Source: SZUA-368 sp028533045 (GTDB lineage Bacteria; Spirochaetota; Spirochaetia; DSM-2461). Taken from it: a stretch of 64,000 nucleotides of DNA. The position numbers were made by a program, and so were the translations under genes. The notes under the pieces were generated by a model. That model did no database searches, was not told where the DNA came from, and worked only from the letters and a program-made list of their open reading frames with translations. Shown here piece by piece: positions 34,956 to 42,031 of this stretch (the stretch's first letter is position 1; each line of letters begins with the position of its first letter). The stretch covers positions 124,001 through 188,000 of the forward strand of contig JBNAIG010000028.1 of NCBI GenBank assembly GCA_050031985.1. The letters are read 5' to 3'.

Positions 34956-36233
34956 ATGGGGAATCTTTTTAAGAGAATTTTACTACCACTCATCTTCGTT
35001 TCAACCTTGGCGGCCCAGTCTAACCACACCGCCCTTACACTTCGCTTTTTTCCTTTGAACTCCCAAATTCTCCTGGACGGCATACCGGTAGAGCCCGTTT
35101 TTTCCGATGAGGAGGGGGAGTTTCGCACTTTCTATCTTTCCCGGGGGCTTCATCAATTGAGCATTAGTGCTCCCGGCTATGAGACCAGAAGCTACCCGCT
35201 TGTGGCGGAAGACCGGGAGATTAGTATTGAGGGAAAGCTTGAGAAGTTGGATTTACCAATTTACCAAGTAGGTGAACTTCCCACGGCAAAGCAGCCCAAG
35301 AGCGTTACCTTTTCTCCGGACGGTCAATATCTGGCTGTAGCCTCCCTGGGGAGCAACCGGGGGCTTCAGATTTATAGGGCCCGCCCCTTTGAGCACCTTG
35401 TGGATCTTATTCCCCCTGGAGATATGGCAGACAGTACGGGCTTTGTCGAGTCCTGCTGGCTCCCCGGGCGGGAGGAGGTTTGGTTCTCCCAGATGAACAC
35501 CGGTCTGTTTCACGTTTACTCTACGGTCGATTGGAGTTACCAGGGCAGCTACTCCGGAGGTGGGGGCTGGAGTAAGGTTCTGCTTGTATCCCGTGATGAA
35601 AGCCGGGTCTATCTGTCCCACTGGTCATCGGAAACGGTCACCGAAATTGATGTAGCCACCCGAACAATTCTGCGCACCTTTCCCACCAGCGGCACACCTC
35701 GGGGCATGACCTTTTCTCCCGACGGAAAGACCCTTTTGGTGGCGATTTTTTCCGCCAATGCCCTGGATCAAATCGACTTGGTTACGGGAACTGTCACAAC
35801 CAAAAACTACAGCGCCCATTCGGGAGCCATGCGTCACCTCCTTTCCGATTCGATCCGGGGGCTTCATTACGTGACCAATATGCAGCTAGGGGTGGTTTAT
35901 GCCCTTTCCGACAGAACCGGGGTCGTCAGGAATGTCTACCAGGTCGGCTTCAAGCCCAACACCGCCGAAATGTCTTCCGATGGGCGCTATCTTTTTGTCT
36001 CTTGCCGGGGACCCAATAATCCGGTCAGCTATCTTATTGAGGGCCACGAATTCGGCAAGGTCTACATCATAGACCTGGAGAAGCGGGAGGTTATCGGTTG
36101 GATCTGGGGGCGCGATCAGCCCACCGGACTGGATGTCAGCCCCGATTCCCGCTATCTCGCTTTTACCGATTTTAAAGACGATAATCTTGAACTTTACCGT
36201 ATATTGCCCGGGGAGGATTTATGGAAGGAGTAA
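34956..36233 (+). CDS. Exported PEGA-domain / YVTN-type beta-propeller protein
   Basis: A 425-residue protein with signal peptide (LFKRILLPLIFVSTLAAQ), a PEGA-like domain at about 25-90 (RFFPLNSQILLDGIPV, LSRGLHQLSISAPGYETRSY), and a six- or seven-bladed propeller from about 105 to the end with repeated FSPDGQYLAVAS, FSPDGKTLLVAI, MSSDGRYLFVSC and VSPDSRYLAFTD strands. YVTN-type propellers are usually exported interaction modules. ATG 34956 is chosen over an in-frame ATG 45 bp upstream, since the signal peptide starts here and a TATAAT lies 6 nt before. It overlaps the Nudix gene by 13 bp. Confidence 0.78.
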   Translation: MGNLFKRILLPLIFVSTLAAQSNHTALTLRFFPLNSQILLDGIPVEPVFSDEEGEFRTFYLSRGLHQLSISAPGYETRSYPLVAEDREISIEGKLEKLDLPIYQVGELPTAKQPKSVTFSPDGQYLAVASLGSNRGLQIYRARPFEHLVDLIPPGDMADSTGFVESCWLPGREEVWFSQMNTGLFHVYSTVDWSYQGSYSGGGGWSKVLLVSRDESRVYLSHWSSETVTEIDVATRTILRTFPTSGTPRGMTFSPDGKTLLVAIFSANALDQIDLVTGTVTTKNYSAHSGAMRHLLSDSIRGLHYVTNMQLGVVYALSDRTGVVRNVYQVGFKPNTAEMSSDGRYLFVSCRGPNNPVSYLIEGHEFGKVYIIDLEKREVIGWIWGRDQPTGLDVSPDSRYLAFTDFKDDNLELYRILPGEDLWKE

Positions 36234-36787
36234 AGCTGATCAGGCTGACAGGGGCCCGGCTGCTTTTAGGATACAGGAAGCGCCGTTTTGCCCGGGACGA
36301 GTGGTTTGACCTTGTTACTCCCGCCGGTCGTAAATTGGGAGAAGCCCCTCGCTCCGTCTGCCACAGAGGCCCGGGGCTGCTCCATTCGGTTGTCCACCTC
36401 CATGTGACCGATTCTGAGGGCCGCCTCTACCTGCAAAAACGGTCTCTCAACAAGAAAATACAGCCCGGGAAATGGGACACCTCCGTGGGGGGGCATGTGG
36501 ATTCCGGTGAAGCTGTGACCGATGCCCTTGTCCGTGAGACCCGGGAGGAGCTGGGGATGGAGGGATTTTCGCCCCGGGAACTCATTACTTACGTGTGGGA
36601 ATCGGAACAGGAGAGCGAACTGGTCCACTCCTATACGACTCGGTGGGACGGGCCGGTTAAACCTGACCCGGAAGAGATTGAGGAGGGCCGATTCTGGTCA
36701 CGGTCAGAGATAGAAGAGGGCCTGGGTAAGGGTGTTTTTACCCCGAATTTTGAGCAGGAGTATGTGCGGATTCGGGCATCTCTCTAA
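36221..36787 (+). CDS. Nudix hydrolase, YfcD/IDI-like
   Basis: A 188-residue Nudix protein. The N-terminal part reads EWFDLVTPAGRKLGEAPRS and GLLHSVVHLHV, the form shared by isopentenyl-diphosphate-isomerase-like Nudix proteins such as YfcD. The Nudix box is complete: GGHVDSGEAVTDALVRETREELG. These enzymes hydrolyse nucleoside diphosphates linked to another moiety; the substrate is unknown. GGGGAGG 6 nt before the ATG inside the preceding gene supports the start, which overlaps by 13 bp. Confidence 0.85.
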   Translation: MEGVKLIRLTGARLLLGYRKRRFARDEWFDLVTPAGRKLGEAPRSVCHRGPGLLHSVVHLHVTDSEGRLYLQKRSLNKKIQPGKWDTSVGGHVDSGEAVTDALVRETREELGMEGFSPRELITYVWESEQESELVHSYTTRWDGPVKPDPEEIEEGRFWSRSEIEEGLGKGVFTPNFEQEYVRIRASL

Positions 36788-36819
36788 TAAAACTGTAATG
36801 TTTGATTCGCCTAATTAAA

Positions 36820-36848
36820 TTGACTTCCTCCCGAACAGGGGTTATATT
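36820..36848 (+). promoter_or_regulatory. Promoter of the thioredoxin-like gene
   Basis: TTGACT (36820-36825), 17 bp, TATATT (36843-36848). Transcription would start near 36855, giving a short leader with CAGGAG before the ATG at 36878, so this is a normal leadered gene and contrasts with its leaderless-looking neighbours. Confidence 0.7.
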
Positions 36849-36877
36849 CAAAATACACTATGTTTCAGGAGTCCCTA

Positions 36878-37501
36878 ATGAAAACAAGCAAGATTATTTA
36901 TATAGCCCTTATTCTCCTTTTGGCGGGGGGAGCCTTTTTTCTTTTTGCCAATGGTAACGAAGATGAAGTGAACCGTTCGGAGACCACCGGCGAATCCTCC
37001 GCTCCTTTGGAAGCTGCCATTGTGTTTGACGAAAACGCCTATCCTCCCAACGGTTGGACCGTAAGTATGGCAGAAGCCGCTGCCGAGGCGGAAGCTTCGG
37101 GCAAGATGATCCTTTTGAACTTTACCGGCTCCGACTGGTGCGGTTGGTGTCAGAAATTGGAACAGCAGGTCTTTTCCCAGCCCGAATTTCTCAGTTGGGC
37201 CAATGATAACCTTGTAATGGTTTTTATTGATTCCCCCTCTTCCATCGTGCTGGACGATCCTCTGGTAGAGCAGAACCAGTTGCTTCAGCAGGCTCTGGGT
37301 ATTCAGGGATTTCCCACGGTGTTTCTTTTGGGCAGCGATTTAACGCCCCTCTTGAGGACGGGATACATGGATGGTTTACCCGCCGATTATATTCACCACC
37401 TGGAAACGGACCGACTGGGACTGGATGAAGAGTCGGAAGCGAACTTCCGCAACGGATTTTCCGGTTTTATTGAAGAACAACTCAAACCCCTGAATATCTA
37501 A
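36878..37501 (+). CDS. Exported thioredoxin-fold protein
   Basis: A 207-residue protein with an N-terminal signal or anchor (IIYIALILLLAGGAFFLFANG) and a thioredoxin domain (about 60-190). The active site is CGWC (Cys88, Cys91) in GSDWCGWCQKLEQQVF, followed by the cis-Pro loop GFPTVFLLG. The form resembles DsbD-gamma-like and thioredoxin_7 proteins that act as periplasmic thiol reductases. Acidic linker NEDEVNRSETT follows the anchor. CAGGAG at 6-8 nt before ATG 36878 fixes the start. Confidence 0.82.
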   Translation: MKTSKIIYIALILLLAGGAFFLFANGNEDEVNRSETTGESSAPLEAAIVFDENAYPPNGWTVSMAEAAAEAEASGKMILLNFTGSDWCGWCQKLEQQVFSQPEFLSWANDNLVMVFIDSPSSIVLDDPLVEQNQLLQQALGIQGFPTVFLLGSDLTPLLRTGYMDGLPADYIHHLETDRLGLDEESEANFRNGFSGFIEEQLKPLNI

Positions 37502-37504
37502 AAC

Positions 37505-37533
37505 TTGCCAACCCCTGTTAAATGGAGTAGAGT
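37505..37533 (+). promoter_or_regulatory. Promoter of the FapA-like gene, leaderless geometry
   Basis: TTGCCA (37505-37510), 17 bp, TAGAGT (37528-37533), then 6 nt to the ATG at 37540. GGAG at 37524-37527 is 12 nt from the ATG, too far for a normal ribosome site, and lies in the promoter spacer. Confidence 0.6.
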
Positions 37534-37539
37534 GAACCT

Positions 37540-39186
37540 ATGATAAAAGGCTTCACCCTCTCCTACAGCAAAGGCAGTGCCTGGCTGACCGTTTACCCCC
37601 TCCAGAGTGAGGGGAGGCAGGTCTATTCCGACGAAATTCGGGCGCGCATGAAAATCCTGAGGATTCCTCCCGTAAGAAATACCCTTATAGAGAATATTAT
37701 TCAGGAAGCTTCGGGAGAAGCGGTGGAACTGGGCCCCTGGCCCGGGGGGGAAGTCCTCTCCGCCCGCTGTTCCATCGAAGTGGCGGAGGATCGAATGACC
37801 GCCACCCTTACCGTTACTCCCCCCCGTCCGGGAGGCGAAGAAATAACCGTTCCCCTTATAGAAGCGGCACTGAAGGAGACCGGTATTCTGGCAGGTGTAG
37901 ACCGGGAGTGGCTACGCCGTACGGGGGAAGAGAAGATATACAATCGGAAAATCCCCATCGCCCGGGGAGCCGATCCGGTTCACGGTAAGGGCTCCCGGGT
38001 AAAATACCATTTTGCCACCCAACGAATCCCCTACAAAGAATTACTTTACGGTCGCATCGATCTTAAGGAACTCAACTATATTCAACACCGCGAGGAGGGA
38101 GATCTTTTAGCGGAACTTCTCCCCCGTGAAGAACCTCAAGAGGGGTACTTGGTTACGGGGGTAACCCTTCCTGCCCGGGAAGCGGACAAGGGAGAAAAAA
38201 TCATTCCCGGAGAAGGAACCCTTCTTGAGGGAGAGAGGCTCCTCGCCAGCCGCGAGGGCAATGCCCGCCTGGAAAAGGGTATGGTGCTTGTGGAGCCGGT
38301 AGTAACCGTAAATAATGTGGACTACGAAACGGGAAATCTCGATTTTGAAGGCTCCGTTGTAGTTAAAGGTACCGTGGCCGACGGTTTTTCTATAAGCGCC
38401 GGGGGCGATATAGAGGTGGAAAAGTGTGTTGGCCGGGCTAGACTGAAGGCGGGGCGCAATATTATCCTTAAGCAGGGAATTAATGGTGATAATGAAGCCT
38501 TTGTTCAGGCCGGGGGGAGTGTCACGACCAAATACGGAGAGAGTTCCCAAATCCTTTGTGAAGGGGATCTTATTGTTCGGGAAGCCCTGATGCACTGCTC
38601 TCTCATGGTAAAGGGAAATCTTCTTCTTGCCGGGGGGCGAGCGGAGCTTTTGGGGGGCAGTGCCGTTATTCAAGGTTCTTTACTGTGCCGAAAGTTGGGA
38701 GGAATCTATGAACCCAACACTTCCGTTGTGCTGGGGATTAATCCGGAAGATCTGGAAAACTATAAGAAGCTTTTAGGATCGATTGAAGCCAAAAGGATTA
38801 GGCTGGACGAGCTGGACAAAAAAATCGGTCTTATTCGAAAAGGAGCTTTCGGAGAGGATAATCGGGAGAAATTGCGTCAGGCGGAAATTCAGCTTGAGGA
38901 AGAGGCGGTTCTGGTAAACGGAGAAGTCAAGGAAATGGTTGCCCGCAGCCACGAGATGGGACGGGCCATGCCGGTACGGTCCGAATCGATTCTGGCCGCA
39001 GAAGACCGTATTTACAGCGGGGTGCAAATCCTGTTCGGCTTTACGGAGTATACGGGAAATGCCGGAGGAAAGGGCGTACCTTCTACCGTCCTCAGCTGTC
39101 ACGAAGGTGTGATTCGGGACCGGGGATTTGACCGGGCTAATCCGCCCCGGATAGTTCCGGTCGGGGAAGAGGAAATCCCCTCTTGA
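37540..39186 (+). CDS. FapA (DUF342) family polymer-forming protein
   Basis: A 548-residue cytoplasmic protein of the FapA family. N-terminal domain to about 190, then a right-handed beta-helix from about 265 to 400 made of short turns (VVVKGTVADGFSISAGGDIEV, GRNIILKQGINGD, CEGDLIVREALMHCSLMVKGNLLL in abbreviated form), followed by a coiled coil at about 405-470 (LGSIEAKRIRLDELDKKIG). FapA proteins are linked to flagellar assembly in some bacteria (the name) and to surface sensing in Vibrio; the role here is unknown. The stop overlaps the ATL gene by 4 bp (TTGA). Confidence 0.85.
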   Translation: MIKGFTLSYSKGSAWLTVYPLQSEGRQVYSDEIRARMKILRIPPVRNTLIENIIQEASGEAVELGPWPGGEVLSARCSIEVAEDRMTATLTVTPPRPGGEEITVPLIEAALKETGILAGVDREWLRRTGEEKIYNRKIPIARGADPVHGKGSRVKYHFATQRIPYKELLYGRIDLKELNYIQHREEGDLLAELLPREEPQEGYLVTGVTLPAREADKGEKIIPGEGTLLEGERLLASREGNARLEKGMVLVEPVVTVNNVDYETGNLDFEGSVVVKGTVADGFSISAGGDIEVEKCVGRARLKAGRNIILKQGINGDNEAFVQAGGSVTTKYGESSQILCEGDLIVREALMHCSLMVKGNLLLAGGRAELLGGSAVIQGSLLCRKLGGIYEPNTSVVLGINPEDLENYKKLLGSIEAKRIRLDELDKKIGLIRKGAFGEDNREKLRQAEIQLEEEAVLVNGEVKEMVARSHEMGRAMPVRSESILAAEDRIYSGVQILFGFTEYTGNAGGKGVPSTVLSCHEGVIRDRGFDRANPPRIVPVGEEEIPS

Positions 39187-39440
39187 CCGAATTTTCCGAG
39201 CGTGTCATCCGCATCATAGCTGCTATTCCTCCCGGTGAAATCATGACCTACGGCGAAGTGTCCCGGGCCGCCGGAAGTGCTCGGGGGGCCCGCCAGGTTT
39301 CCCGTCTCCTCCACAGCTGTACCGGAAAATATGACCTCCCCTGGCACCGGGTGGTGGGAAAGGGCCCCCGCATATCCCTTCCCGGAGAGGGCGGTCTCAT
39401 TCAACGAAAACTACTCGAAGAGGAGGGCGTTTTCCTGTGA
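39183..39440 (+). CDS. Alkyltransferase-like protein (ATL), DNA-repair sensor
   Basis: An 85-residue homologue of the DNA-binding domain of O6-methylguanine-DNA methyltransferase. The helix-turn-helix and arginine-finger region (TYGEVSRAAGSARGARQVSRLL) is present, but the active-site PCHRV reads PWHRV with Trp54 in place of the alkyl-acceptor cysteine. That change defines ATL proteins, which bind O6-alkylguanine and flag it for nucleotide excision repair. The start is TTG 39183, overlapping the FapA-like stop; no other in-frame start keeps the domain whole. The following yitT gene overlaps by 4 bp. Confidence 0.88.
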   Translation: MTEFSERVIRIIAAIPPGEIMTYGEVSRAAGSARGARQVSRLLHSCTGKYDLPWHRVVGKGPRISLPGEGGLIQRKLLEEEGVFL

Positions 39441-40315
39441 AAATACCCAAGTTACTAACCGACTATCTGCAAATTGTCCTGGGCTCCTTTCTTTTGGCTG
39501 CGGGATTTGTCTTTTTTATTAATCCCTACAAACTGGTTCCGGGAGGGCTCTTTGGTTTAGGCCTGGTCGTTCATAGCCTGATACCCTGGATAAGTGTGGG
39601 CGTTTTCTCCCTGGTCCTTAACATTCCCATTCTCCTTATAGGAATTCGGGTTTTAGGACCGAAATTCGGCCTAAAAACAGTGATAGGTCTGGTCCTTTCT
39701 TCCCTCTTTATGGATGGTTTAACCTACCTCGTAGGTGAGGACGATCCCTTGGGCCTGGGGCAGGATGTGCTGCTTTGTGCGATCTTTGGAGCTATCCTGA
39801 TTGGAGCGGGAATAGGCCTGACTTTTAGGGCCCGGGCCACCTCCGGCGGAGTCGATGTAATTTCCATGGTCATAGCCAAGTGGAGCCGCTACCCGGTGGA
39901 TAAGGTGCTTGTAGTGGTCGATACGATTATTGTTCTCTCCGGTCTCATCGTTTTTCGCGATTGGAAAACGCCCCTTTATTCCCTTTTAACCATTTACATA
40001 GTAGGCCGGGTCTTGGAAGTCGTTCTCATGGGGGGGGCAAGGAATAAGGCACTCTATATCTTCTCCGAGAAAAATGAAGAGATCCGAAAGTTTATAGTAA
40101 AGGATCTTGACCGGGGAGGCACCTTTTTTGAAGGGGCCGGTATGTTCTCCGGCGAGAAGAAGCAGGTTATTTTTACCATCCTCTCTCTGCGGGAAACGGC
40201 CATAATGAAGGAGATGATCCACTCCATTGATCCGGAAGCCTTTGTGGCTGTGGTGAATACTCATGAGATTTTAGGCGAGGGTTTCCACCCTCTTTCTGAA
40301 CCGAACGGCATCTAG
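39437..40315 (+). CDS. YitT-family membrane protein
   Basis: A 292-residue protein: five or six membrane helices in the first 200 residues (FLLAAGFVFFINPYKLVPGGLFGLGLVVHSL-type start, shortened; GAGIGLTFRARATSGGVDVI) and a C-terminal cytosolic DUF2179 domain (RNKALYIFSEKNEEIRKFIV, GAGMFSGEKKQVIFTILSL). This is the YitT/YqfU family found in many Firmicutes and spirochaetes, of unproven function. GTG or TTG-like junction with the ATL gene by 4-bp overlap. The last four codons (Pro-Asn-Gly-Ile) and the TAG stop fall in palindromic repeat copy 2. Confidence 0.88.
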   Translation: MKIPKLLTDYLQIVLGSFLLAAGFVFFINPYKLVPGGLFGLGLVVHSLIPWISVGVFSLVLNIPILLIGIRVLGPKFGLKTVIGLVLSSLFMDGLTYLVGEDDPLGLGQDVLLCAIFGAILIGAGIGLTFRARATSGGVDVISMVIAKWSRYPVDKVLVVVDTIIVLSGLIVFRDWKTPLYSLLTIYIVGRVLEVVLMGGARNKALYIFSEKNEEIRKFIVKDLDRGGTFFEGAGMFSGEKKQVIFTILSLRETAIMKEMIHSIDPEAFVAVVNTHEILGEGFHPLSEPNGI

Positions 40316-40420
40316 CACCGGGAGCGTCGTTGTCCGAGAAGTCTGAAATCCTCATGTACTTTTTGTACACTGCGGTTTCAGACTTCTCGAACGCCTAGCT
40401 CGCGGCACGATCTGCCGTTC
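40303..40420. repeat. Nested palindromic repeat element, copy 2
   Basis: 118 bp bounded by GAACGGCA and TGCCGTTC. Inner arms CGAGAAGTCTGAAA and TTTCAGACTTCTCG pair over 14 bp, and TGTAC/GTACA form the tip. The sequence shares CGGCATCTAG, GCGTCGTTGTC, TGAAATCCTCATGTAC, GTACACTGCGGTTTCAGA and CGCCTAG with copy 1, while the variable arm segments differ but stay largely self-complementary, a sign of structural selection. The first 13 bases are the coding end of yitT. Confidence 0.88.
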
Positions 40421-40441
40421 TTGCACCGCGTTTGTGTTATT

Positions 40442-40465
40442 TGCCGAATCGCTTTGCTTTCGGCA
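40442..40465 (+). terminator. 24-nt hairpin downstream of yitT
   Basis: 7-bp stem TGCCGAA/TTCGGCA with loop TCGCTTTGCT. A run of seven T begins 10 nt after the stem, so termination would be weak. It is followed 32 nt later by a hairpin of the same size and almost the same loop. Confidence 0.5.
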
Positions 40466-40497
40466 GGATTTACGGTTTTTTTCACCGCTTTCTAGGG

Positions 40498-40528
40498 CAC
40501 CCTATCGCTTCGCTTAGGGTGTTTTTTT
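40498..40528 (+). terminator. Rho-independent terminator after yitT
   Basis: 7-bp stem CACCCTA/TAGGGTG, loop TCGCTTCGCT, directly followed by seven T. It should end the fapA-ATL-yitT transcript before the sulfur operon begins. Confidence 0.88.
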
Positions 40529-40570
40529 GTAAATACTAGCAAAAAGATAGTGAAAGTTGTGTTTTACCTC

Positions 40571-40615
40571 TTGCATCTTTTTTTTAGATATACTACTAAT
40601 GGGATAGAGATACTA
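40571..40615 (+). promoter_or_regulatory. Promoter and possible operator of the Rrf2-cysK-metY operon
   Basis: TTGCAT (40571-40576), 17 bp, TACTAA (40594-40599) form a moderate promoter. ATACTA occurs twice, at 40590-40595 and 40610-40615, exactly 20 bp apart, overlapping the -10 box and start point. Spacing by two helical turns suits a dimeric repressor such as the Rrf2 protein encoded next, which would then autoregulate. Confidence 0.45.
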
Positions 40616-40638
40616 GTGATTCAGGTGGGGAGGTGGCT

Positions 40639-41070
40639 TTGAAACTGTCTGCTAAAACAAGATATGCCGTGAGGTTGATGGTGAATTTGGCTCTGAACTA
40701 TCGGCAGGGGCCTGTGCAATTGAACGAGATTTCCGCTAAGGAGGGAATCTCGGAGAAGTATTTGGGCCAGATTGTCATTACTTTGCGGAGCGCCGGGCTG
40801 GTCAGGTCTGTGCGGGGAGCCAAGGGGGGATATCTCTTGGTAAACGATCCGTCAGAAGTCAGTCTTAAGGACATTGTTGAAATCATGGAAGGAGGTATGG
40901 ACATTATAGACAAGTTTGAAAATGAAGAGAGCGGTAGTTCGGAGATGTGCATTACCAGCCATGTGTGGGACAAGGTCGGCCGGGCGATAAATGAGGTACT
41001 GGAAAATATTAAGCTGAATGAGTTGGCCCATCGGGTTCAGGAAGAATCCCGGCCTATGTATTTTATATAA
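40639..41070 (+). CDS. Rrf2-family regulator, CymR-like
   Basis: A 143-residue winged-helix regulator starting MKLSAKTRYAVRLMVNLA, the standard Rrf2 opening. The recognition helix and wing are ISEKYLGQIVITLRSAGLV and RGAKGGYLL. Only one cysteine (EMCITSH) lies in the region where IscR and NsrR have three, so an Fe-S cluster is unlikely, and it fits CymR-type cysteine regulators better. I prefer the TTG at 40639, which has GGGGAGG 5 nt before it, over a GTG at 40633 that overlaps the ribosome site. It heads an operon with cysK and metY. Confidence 0.88.
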   Translation: MKLSAKTRYAVRLMVNLALNYRQGPVQLNEISAKEGISEKYLGQIVITLRSAGLVRSVRGAKGGYLLVNDPSEVSLKDIVEIMEGGMDIIDKFENEESGSSEMCITSHVWDKVGRAINEVLENIKLNELAHRVQEESRPMYFI

Positions 41071-41092
41071 ACCTGAGATCAGGAGGAAAATT

Positions 41093-42019
41093 ATGAAACG
41101 TAATATAGCGGATAACATAAGCGAACTGGTGGGAAATACTCCGCTGGTTCGATTAAATAAGGTAAGTGAAGAAGCGGAAATTCTTCTTAAATTGGAAACT
41201 TTTAATCCCATGAGCAGTGTTAAGGACAGGATTGGGAAGAATATGATAGAAGCGGCGGAGAAGAGCGGCGCCCTTAAGCCGGGGGCCACCCTTATTGAGC
41301 CTACCAGCGGGAATACGGGTATAGCCCTGGCCTTCCTTTCCGCCCAGCGGGGGTATAAGCTGATTTTGACTATGCCCGAATCGATGAGTCAGGAGCGGCG
41401 GAAGCTGTTAAAGGCCCTGGGGGCCGAGCTCTACCTGACTCCCGCCGGCGGGGGAATGAAAGCGGCCATAGACAAGGCCACCGAGTTGAATAAGGAGATT
41501 CCCGGTTCCCTTATCCTCCAGCAGTTTGAGAATCCGGCCAACCCCGATGTTCACCGTAAGACGACCGCCCTGGAGATCTGGGAAGATACGGGAGGCCAGG
41601 TGGACATCTTTATCGCCGGTGTGGGAACGGGCGGGACCGTAACCGGTGTTTCGGAGATCTTGAAGGAGAAGAACCCCGATCTTAAAGCCTATGCGGTGGA
41701 GCCGGTGGCATCGCCGGTACTTTCCGGGGGAAAGCCTGGCCCCCATAAGATTCAGGGAATCGGAGCGGGCTTTGTCCCCGGGGTTCTCAATACTAAAATC
41801 TACGATGAAGTGTTAAAAATCCCCGCCGAGGAAGCGGGAGAGACAGCACGCAAGCTGGCCCGGGAAGAGGGTATCCTTGTGGGTATCTCCGCCGGGGCCA
41901 ATGTCAGGGCCGCCCAGATACTTGCGGCGCGGCCGGAAAACAGGGGTAAGACCATTGTCACCATAGGATGTGACACGGGCGAGCGTTACCTGAGTACTTG
42001 GCTTTTTGAAGAAGCTTAA
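41093..42019 (+). CDS. cysK: Cysteine synthase (O-acetylserine sulfhydrylase)
   Basis: A 308-residue PLP enzyme that makes cysteine from O-acetylserine and sulfide. Motifs: GNTPLVRLN at the start, PLP-lysine Lys44 in NPMSSVKDRIG, EPTSGNTGIALAFL substrate loop, VGTGGTVTGVSE phosphate-binding glycines, and GISAGANVRAA. AGGAGG 6 nt upstream of ATG 41093 fixes the start. It lies between its probable regulator gene and metY, 12 bp from the latter. Confidence 0.95.
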   Translation: MKRNIADNISELVGNTPLVRLNKVSEEAEILLKLETFNPMSSVKDRIGKNMIEAAEKSGALKPGATLIEPTSGNTGIALAFLSAQRGYKLILTMPESMSQERRKLLKALGAELYLTPAGGGMKAAIDKATELNKEIPGSLILQQFENPANPDVHRKTTALEIWEDTGGQVDIFIAGVGTGGTVTGVSEILKEKNPDLKAYAVEPVASPVLSGGKPGPHKIQGIGAGFVPGVLNTKIYDEVLKIPAEEAGETARKLAREEGILVGISAGANVRAAQILAARPENRGKTIVTIGCDTGERYLSTWLFEEA

Positions 42020-42031
42020 GGAGTTAAAATT

